Assembly: GCA_025996655.1 (NCBI GenBank)
Contig: BNTO01000011.1
Coordinates: 1 to 11,147, forward strand
Direction: 5' to 3'
DNA length: 11,147 nt
From: Alphaproteobacteria bacterium
GTDB lineage: Bacteria; Pseudomonadota; Alphaproteobacteria; BNTO01
The notes below the pieces were generated by a model that was not told the origin of the DNA, ran no database searches, and saw nothing but the letters and a program-made list of their open reading frames with translations. The first letter of the stretch is position 1. The number at the start of each line of letters is the position of its first letter. The translations under genes were made by a program, and so were the position numbers. Of the stretch, positions 7,201-11,147 are shown piece after piece.

Positions 7201-8648
7201 AAGTTTTGCTTGAAAAAGTTTGGACGTTTCAAAAACTTTGGCGTGCGCTTCAAAAAAGCTTAGCGGCTCTTCCTCCTACATTCTTCGAAATAGCTTCCGC
7301 GGATGTTACAACTGCCCAAGGCGCGTTAGTACAAGCGTTTACAACATTGAAACGCCCTCTTTTCTTGATGGGAAAATCGCTCTATCAGTCTCTGGAGTGT
7401 GCTGAAAAAATTGTTCTTTTAAAAAAAATAGCGCAGCAGTTTGGCCTTTCCACAGAACTTTTCCCAAAAGTTTTAGCCGCTATTTTTTCTGCCGGCATGC
7501 AAGACCTTCGAACAGGGCCTCGCGCTCTTGAAAAAGCAAGAATGATGGAATTAGGCGAAAAATGGAGTTCGCTCGAAGACAAGCTCTCCGCTTTAGGAAA
7601 GAAAATACGGAGTTTTTTGCCGGAGACTTCTTCTGAGACTTGTTTTTCGGGGCGCTTCTTGCGTGAACTTGAGGGCGTTTTTCAAGGCTTAGAGGAACTG
7701 AATGCGTTCTTTTCTCTCTTCACACAGGCCCCTCTTCCCGAAATTCTGGCCAGCCCTGTTGAAGACGAAGACGAAGAGGAGAACTTGGAAGGCTTGCCTA
7801 TCGCAGTGGATAAAGATGAGATTTTCCCAGCCTTTCAAGACCTTGCGCGTTCTTTTGCGCAATGGAGCAAAATGCTTGATCCTTACATTGAGGCGTACTG
7901 TGCTGAATTTTTCAAACTTTTCCAACCAAAAACGGCCACGCAATTTGTTTCGCCTTTCGATTTGTCCTTGCAAGACAATGTAGATTTGGGAGGCTTTTTT
8001 GCTCTCTATGACTGTTTGTTCCCTCTGGCTCCAACAGTTCGAACTCTGGCAACTTCCCTAGAAAATTTAGAAATGTTTTTAGAAGAATTAAATAAAAAAA
8101 ATGTTTCGTTGTGCAATGTGTGCCTGCGGAAATCCCCTACATCTCACATCAGGGTCATGGTCCATGACGTTCAGCAATTCCTCGAAAAATATTTATCGCT
8201 CAAAGGCTTTTTAGAGCCGCTGCAAGCGAAAAAGGCGATTCTTCAATCCTTCCGATCTTTTGTGGTCGCTTCTACCCCTTGGGGAATTGGGGCATCTGAC
8301 AAGGATGTTTTCTGCCGTCACAGCACAAAGCCTGAGCTTATTATTAAGTTCGTTCCGGGAAAAGCAGAGGCGGCCGCAGCGTCTAGCGCCTCTTCTAGCG
8401 CCGCCTCGAACCCCGAGGACGCCTCACGTTCGGCCGACGCTGAAACTTTCGAATGTTTTCCTTATTACGAATATAATGGCGAACAAATTCTTTGGGATAA
8501 AAATGGCGCTATCACCAATGCCGACCTCAAAGGATTAAACATTAAGGATTTTAAGCCGCTGAGTTTGCTTTCTCTTCTAAAGCCTATGGAAGATTTCGCC
8601 AAAGACATTGAAAAAACAGCCGAAGCCTTGACGGTAAGTCATTTCTAA
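4215..8648 (+). CDS. giant exported helical protein of unknown family (1477 aa)
   Basis: No known domain is recognised. The N-terminus is a clear signal peptide: a lysine (K10), a hydrophobic core (residues 11-24) and a likely cleavage near FALQA/SSD (residue 26). There is no ATG: TTG 4215 and GTG 4230 are the options, neither with a ribosome-binding site. GTG 4230 leaves a compact normal signal peptide and is the likelier start. The mature part is rich in amphipathic helices with recurring patterns such as FxxLxxFFxxL. Several helices are preceded by a Ser/Thr-Cys or similar step, at residues 89, 214, 306, 725, 991 and 1143. There is an acidic patch near 1182-1191 and a CNVC pair late in the protein. 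An Ala/Ser-rich linker at about 1383-1405 is followed by a 70-residue C-terminal piece. No later membrane segment is evident. It stands alone, divergent from rpsT and upstream of dut. A role at the host interface is inference only. Confidence 0.85.
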   Translation: MYIFAVPCFKILFFWAFLFPVFALQASSDALYHNLITSIGLPSTERYPRNESLYAKLAYCLEKIQNFPELNAVDNFFGTVQDFKGEDFCDLSLFSKLERMRLLLSEAPSRYSSSYPSLFEKTAKSLGTPNDSSDKKTIWGYTNAIYKELMSFPSTFSRLKDLVGGTYSDAGQGNLAEVLNSVLATLSNQTPSPEGLLPLLARFVDDPNKNGETCDELLTHIINNTIYALSNATRLLCEDLKTRIREVARTLAQKTYFGFDPHAVARAIMNLRKVLYTLKKTPPFSSEKIKTLIGTKTDSPRQYTLCSIVEELLHEFYVVPLIKHFGRHTDIAETQSLLGQLRSLISNVQEKQEENEALAELLQPSLLGTFSEVLEAPTGSLYQKILLLHQALEAGTPFFSEAQARFMGTLIGEPGVIQPQTLFGEFQEIARNLSLGKEAAFLKEEIFSAKAIVNELLFSLHKNFFQIYFQKTLENLKEVAKKQPEQAQAVGLSEALKNLPFEALSTFFSDPKKTLRSSVVSRLYEAVGVGRTIQKTLSENISVLQDLSQEESLLQEHVGDVTDSRFDEGEFSSNTLRGNIQWIFSQIQEESNVLSYPYEANVLLNQLAREIETLGKGVFALTQSLDVSLQEKPSPENIEKGLQPILEKIESSPGKVKTLVHFLQDKDFSEGADFQDFFQKIGGFITDTREIFHDLTHIFPIFGRIEEGLKEIEWPHFQEVETESCAVEELRTQSFENLNLVFQFLENSLQGLVKKIATTPFIPHTRALSSFFSQIYPVFSDIIQDLKGQETFEKFGTAWATEESSAKFIAFLTQLKKFPPLFEAAQVAVEKRRPSYTIFQIANISRLLVEEKEAFKNAFLRPNIITFIENHTLDALFESFNETLRTLQTLFPQNLKPGQAPVVVRLEIGLEKTIRRLFSNLENFQHFFKDILAEDYALPPLYKSEAVYEASSLAPLLTQLAENVTQFGPLLAQEREPSLQKFIQEGKTNSCLLHNQVLLEKVWTFQKLWRALQKSLAALPPTFFEIASADVTTAQGALVQAFTTLKRPLFLMGKSLYQSLECAEKIVLLKKIAQQFGLSTELFPKVLAAIFSAGMQDLRTGPRALEKARMMELGEKWSSLEDKLSALGKKIRSFLPETSSETCFSGRFLRELEGVFQGLEELNAFFSLFTQAPLPEILASPVEDEDEEENLEGLPIAVDKDEIFPAFQDLARSFAQWSKMLDPYIEAYCAEFFKLFQPKTATQFVSPFDLSLQDNVDLGGFFALYDCLFPLAPTVRTLATSLENLEMFLEELNKKNVSLCNVCLRKSPTSHIRVMVHDVQQFLEKYLSLKGFLEPLQAKKAILQSFRSFVVASTPWGIGASDKDVFCRHSTKPELIIKFVPGKAEAAAASSASSSAASNPEDASRSADAETFECFPYYEYNGEQILWDKNGAITNADLKGLNIKDFKPLSLLSLLKPMEDFAKDIEKTAEALTVSHF

Positions 8649-8829
8649 TCGTTTTTTGGATTTTTGAGCGACAAAATTTTTGCCCCCCAAAAAAAGGATC
8701 CCCATTGTCTCAGCTTTTTGACGTGTATGGGCTCCTATTCCCTCAGAATTTTTAAAGCTCTCGCGTTTCCCTTGCTCTTCTACGGCGCTTCGTCTAAAAG
8801 AAAATAGGCTAATTTTGTTTCTTTCTCAA
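8649..8829 (+). other. intergenic region before dut
   Basis: No gene is seen here. TTTTTTGG at 8652-8659 and CCAAAAAA at 8687-8694 can pair across a 27-base loop, but the AT-rich stem is too weak to call a terminator. TTGACG at 8718-8723 resembles a -35, yet no -10 lies at the right distance. The source of dut transcription is therefore unclear. Confidence 0.4.
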
Positions 8830-9273
8830 ATGCAGATTCCTTTAAAAATTTTAAAACATGGCGAAGGCCTTTCGTATCCCTTTTATGCGACGGCGCAAAG
8901 CGCGGGCATGGACGTTTTTGCTGCCGTGGAAGCGCCCCAAACTCTAGACCCAGGGACCCGAGCCGCGATTCCCTTAGGGTTCGCGTTGGCGCTGCCCCAT
9001 TCTTTTGAAGCGCAAATCCGCTCGCGCTCGGGGCTAGCGGCTAAATATGGCGTGTGTGTTCTGAATGCGCCGGGGACAATTGACCCCGATTATAGAGGTG
9101 AAGTCGGTGCCCTTATGATCAACCTTGGGCAGGAGCCTTTCGTTGTCGAGCGCGGGTTGCGCATTGCCCAAATGGTTTTTGCGCCTTTTTGCTGCATAGA
9201 GTGGATGCCCACAGACGATTTGGAAGAAACCGCCCGGAGCATGGGAGGATTTGGTTCGACGGGAACCAAATAA
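8830..9273 (+). CDS. dut: deoxyuridine 5'-triphosphate nucleotidohydrolase (dUTPase)
   Basis: This 147-residue enzyme hydrolyses dUTP to dUMP and pyrophosphate, keeping uracil out of DNA and supplying thymidylate synthesis. All five motifs of the trimeric dUTPase family are present in order: SAGMDVFAA (24-32), RSRSGLA (64-70), GTIDPDYRGEVGALMINLG (82-100) with the catalytic Asp at D85, GLRIAQMVFAP, and the C-terminal arm RSMGGFGSTG, where the usual RGxGGFGSTG is changed to Ser at the second position. The ATG at 8830 gives the normal length and N-terminus; an in-frame TTG at 8815 would add five residues without a better ribosome-binding site. It is followed 60 bp later by a strong hairpin, so it is probably transcribed alone. 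Confidence 0.95.
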   Translation: MQIPLKILKHGEGLSYPFYATAQSAGMDVFAAVEAPQTLDPGTRAAIPLGFALALPHSFEAQIRSRSGLAAKYGVCVLNAPGTIDPDYRGEVGALMINLGQEPFVVERGLRIAQMVFAPFCCIEWMPTDDLEETARSMGGFGSTGTK

Positions 9274-9333
9274 GGACTCCAGAGCATATTTCCCCTGTTG
9301 GCCCTTGTGGAACCTGTTTTTTGCTCAAAAAAT

Positions 9334-9370
9334 ATAAACGACCACCGGCTAAAGGCCGGTGGTCGTTTAT
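9334..9370 (+). terminator. perfect 16-bp hairpin after dut, terminator-like
   Basis: ATAAACGACCACCGGC (9334-9349) pairs perfectly with 9355-9370 around the five-base loop TAAAG. For dut the GC-rich part of the stem is followed only by TTTATAG, a weak U-tract. On the opposite strand the same stem is followed directly by ATTTTTT, a textbook U-tract. It may therefore work in both directions, and it separates dut from the promoter of the protease gene. Confidence 0.7.
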
Positions 9371-9400
9371 AGAAAAATTTTCTAGCAATTTTTCTCTGTG

Positions 9401-9422
9401 AGCACTTTAAATGTGCTATAAT
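9401..9422 (+). promoter_or_regulatory. extended -10 promoter with inverted repeat, for the USP gene
   Basis: TGCTATAAT at 9414-9422 is a perfect extended -10 (TG-n-TATAAT). The -35 region is poor, as is common for this class. AGCAC (9401-9405) and GTGCT (9413-9417) form an inverted repeat that overlaps the -10, a placement suited to a repressor operator. Transcription would start near 9429, about 33 nt before the ATC that opens the signal peptide. Confidence 0.65.
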
Positions 9423-9451
9423 AGCGTGTGGAGGTTTCGTTAGTCGCTCTT

Positions 9452-9464
9452 AAGGAATATAATC
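9452..9464 (+). promoter_or_regulatory. strong ribosome-binding site facing an ATC codon
   Basis: AAGGA at 9452-9456 is followed by five bases and then ATC at 9462-9464, which begins the reading IKKIFIIFVMFPALALG. The spacing is ideal and ATC differs from ATG by one base, so this looks like the original start site of the gene with a changed initiation codon. Confidence 0.6.
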
Positions 9465-9810
9465 AAGAAAATTTTCATTATTTTTGTGATGTTTCCAGCG
9501 CTGGCGTTAGGTATACACTACCAATACATCTTTAATACGAATTTGTTACTTAAAAGAGAGAGCATCGGCAACGGCATGGTTTCAAGAGGACGGAACTCTC
9601 CGAGACAGAACGCCAAGCGCGCCATCAATAGCAGTTTTTAGAGAAATTTCTAATCCCAACCATAGGCCCGGAAATTATGATTTTTTTGATCGTTTTTATA
9701 CCGCAGCGAACAGAAACTATATTTTCGCAGAGTTAGTTGCTGACGAAATTTGGAAAATCATTGAAGCGGGTGGGACGCCAGATCTCGATAAGGTCATAAA
9801 GGAAGTTTCG
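9462..9810 (+). pseudogene. disrupted N-terminal part of the USP gene: signal peptide and linker in different frames
   Basis: In the frame starting at ATC 9462 the sequence reads as a signal peptide (two Lys, a hydrophobic run of about 12, then PALALG). That frame closes at TAG 9639-9641. The downstream USP frame has a stop at 9508-9510 and is open from 9511, with protein-like sequence such as WFQEDGTLRDRTPSAPSIAV and NYDFFDRFYTAANRNYIFAE leading into the catalytic protein. Removing one G at 9510-9511 would fuse the two, giving ...FPALALVYTTNTS.... Two lesions, a start changed from ATG to ATC and a one-base insertion, would explain the arrangement. A sequencing error could explain the frameshift but less easily both. 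No ATG, GTG or TTG occurs in the USP frame between 9511 and 9810. Confidence 0.6.
9799..9803 (+). promoter_or_regulatory. possible internal ribosome-binding site before GTG 9811
   Basis: AAGGA lies seven bases before GTG 9811, the first NTG codon in the USP frame. It could allow translation of the catalytic part despite the disrupted N-terminus. It may also be chance, since it falls inside codons for Lys-Glu. Confidence 0.4.
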
Positions 9811-11112
9811 GTGAGGTTATTTTCGGAGGTAGAGTACCAGCAAAATGCGCTCCAGAAAATTTGTATCGACGCAGCGGCAAGCGACATCGAAATATACGGT
9901 AACGTTCTGGGATTTGGCAAAGAAGGCATAGAGGCTTTAAGAAATGAGTACTTGCATTTAGGAACGGAAACGACGAAACAACGTGAACAAGAGGAGAAAG
10001 ACAACCAAAAAAAATTACAAGCTCAGGCTAAGGCGTCGCTTGAAAGAAAGTTTGAAGGAACCTCCCCTGGAGCTTATAATCTTACAAATTTAGGCAGTAC
10101 GTGCTACATCGACGTCGGTCTTCAGATGTTGTACAGCATTACACAATTTAGAGCAGCGATATTGGAAATAGATCTGGACGCTATAGACAAAGTCACTCAT
10201 GAAAAAGGCTTTAAAGATACGGTTACTTACAGAGGTGTCAAAAGTAATTTCATAGGGGCGACACAAAACTTGTTTAGAGAAATGAGCGGAAGCGGAGCAA
10301 GCGAAGCTACAATTGAAGCTTTCTTAGCTTCTTTACGCCCTTTTGGTTTCGAACATAAAGGTTACGCAGACTGTGAAATATTTATTTGCGCGTTTTTTAC
10401 CGCACTTCGGACGGCTCTGATCGGAACAGCTTACGCATCAGTGGTAGATGATATTTATGACGCAGTACAAATTTCCACTAGACGCTGTGAAAATAATCAT
10501 CAAACGAATTCCTTCCAAAAATATCCCATAACTTACCTATCGACAACTTCAAGTCTAAAATCGAGTTTAGAAGTTCTGACGGCACAGAAATATGAAGGTA
10601 AAAATAGTCGGTGTTGCAAAGAATGTGGGCAAACGACAGAAACAAGTCAGACAAAGTTTTTAAGTACCCCACCAGTACTGATGTTCAAGCTCGAGAAAAA
10701 GCGTTATAACGAGGTTACGGACACTACAGAGAAAGTGCTAGACGAATGCTCGTTTCCGGATAAAATTGCTATGTCTCCCTACCTGGTAGATAAAAAAGTA
10801 CCCGGGCAAATTTATGAATTAATTGGCGTCATAACCCATATCGGAACGACTGAAGGTATCCACTATTGGACCCATGTCAAAAACACAGCGACGAAAAAGT
10901 GGTCTGTTTATGATGATCTTGGTTGGTGCACTGAAATACCTTCAGGCGAACCTTCAACGCCTCTTAAAGGGCGCGCATCAGGCCCTCGGTCCTCCGCAAA
11001 GCCGCCTTCAACGCCTCTTCATATAGCTAAGCGGCCTGAAAATATTGCATCTTTGCGATCTCCTCCGATATATTGTAACAACTTACCTTCACAGCCTCTT
11101 CTAACGTTTTAA
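9811..11112 (+). CDS. ubiquitin-specific protease (USP/UCH peptidase C19) domain protein
   Basis: The product is a cysteine protease of the eukaryote-type USP family, expected to remove ubiquitin from host proteins. Numbering is from GTG 9811. The Cys box reads NLTNLGSTCYIDVGLQML with C98 as nucleophile. The fingers region has CENNH (C226, H230) and CCKEC (C268/C269, C272), a changed form of the usual double CxxC zinc site. LEKKRYN and FPDKI are typical of the palm. The His box is YELIGVITHIG...GIHYWTH with H351 (Ile where Gly is usual), and YDD at 367-369 gives the Asp. A Lys/Glu-rich, coil-like stretch lies at about 51-83. A Pro/Ser-rich tail repeats STPL. GTG 9811 has AAGGA seven bases upstream, so a cytoplasmic form could be made, but the frame continues upstream to 9511 and probably belongs to the original protein. 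Arginine codons are mostly AGA, unlike the CGN-rich neighbours, which hints at transfer. Confidence 0.88.
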   Translation: MRLFSEVEYQQNALQKICIDAAASDIEIYGNVLGFGKEGIEALRNEYLHLGTETTKQREQEEKDNQKKLQAQAKASLERKFEGTSPGAYNLTNLGSTCYIDVGLQMLYSITQFRAAILEIDLDAIDKVTHEKGFKDTVTYRGVKSNFIGATQNLFREMSGSGASEATIEAFLASLRPFGFEHKGYADCEIFICAFFTALRTALIGTAYASVVDDIYDAVQISTRRCENNHQTNSFQKYPITYLSTTSSLKSSLEVLTAQKYEGKNSRCCKECGQTTETSQTKFLSTPPVLMFKLEKKRYNEVTDTTEKVLDECSFPDKIAMSPYLVDKKVPGQIYELIGVITHIGTTEGIHYWTHVKNTATKKWSVYDDLGWCTEIPSGEPSTPLKGRASGPRSSAKPPSTPLHIAKRPENIASLRSPPIYCNNLPSQPLLTF

Positions 11113-11147
11113 AATACTTTGAAACAGCCCGGACTCTTCCCTTTAAT

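Noticed and set aside
7689..7983. Overlapping open frames on both strands within the giant protein gene
   Set aside because: The 4434-bp main frame, with signal peptide and consistent codon use, explains this DNA; the short frames are Lys/Arg/Phe-rich antisense or shifted readings.
8652..8694. TTTTTTGG...CCAAAAAA as a terminator for the giant protein gene
   Set aside because: The stem is eight mostly AT pairs with a 27-base loop, too weak, and no T-run follows.
9471..9491. GTG (9486) or ATG (9489) as start of the signal-peptide frame
   Set aside because: They would leave only a few residues of the hydrophobic core and drop the lysines; the ribosome-binding site at 9452-9456 points to 9462 instead.
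1..11147. tRNA, CRISPR array, insertion sequence or integrase
   Set aside because: No cloverleaf-like segment, no regularly spaced direct repeats with spacers, and no transposase or integrase motif was found by reading both strands.

Overview
The window reads as a stretch of bacterial chromosome from a host-associated, probably intracellular bacterium. Ordinary housekeeping genes (a DNA polymerase III epsilon-like exonuclease, ribosomal protein S20, a ferredoxin/flavodoxin-NADP+ reductase, a metal-cation efflux protein and dUTPase) are interleaved with proteins built from eukaryote-style parts: a MORN-repeat protein, a ubiquitin-specific protease (USP) and a very large exported protein of unknown family. 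The mix suggests an endosymbiont or parasite, plausibly alphaproteobacterial (Holosporales/Rickettsiales-like). That placement is an inference from gene content and could not be tested by alignment here.

Layout. 1-142: a possible tail of an upstream gene, then the approach to the MORN gene. 143-976 (+): MORN-repeat protein with an N-terminal hydrophobic segment. 1013-1720 (+): dnaQ-like exonuclease. 1717-2652 (-): cation diffusion facilitator, convergent with dnaQ so that both stop codons lie in one TTAA. 2653-3699 (-): thioredoxin-reductase-like ferredoxin-NADP+ reductase, whose stop codon directly abuts the start of the transporter gene. 3750-4037 (-): rpsT. The three minus-strand genes look like one transcription unit in the order rpsT, reductase, transporter. 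4038-4214: divergent promoter region. 4215-8648 (+): a 1477-residue exported, mostly helical protein with no recognised domain. 8815-9273 (+): dut. 9334-9370: perfect 16-bp hairpin. 9401-9422: extended -10 promoter with an inverted repeat. 9462-11112 (+): USP-type deubiquitinase gene.

The USP gene is the most striking locus. The catalytic domain is intact, with Cys, His and Asp boxes and a degenerate zinc finger, and lies in the open frame that ends at 11112. That frame stays open back to 9511 with protein-like sequence but offers no ATG, GTG or TTG before 9811. A good signal peptide, preceded by a strong ribosome-binding site, lies just upstream in another frame and begins with ATC where ATG would be expected. 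The gene has therefore either lost its secretion signal, is mis-sequenced, or is now translated from the internal GTG at 9811.

Working together: the MORN protein, the giant protein and the USP are the candidate host-facing set, all with N-terminal export signals of varying integrity. The housekeeping genes serve DNA fidelity (proofreading exonuclease, dUTPase), translation (S20) and redox/metal balance (reductase, transporter). No tRNA, rRNA, CRISPR array, insertion sequence or integrase was found.
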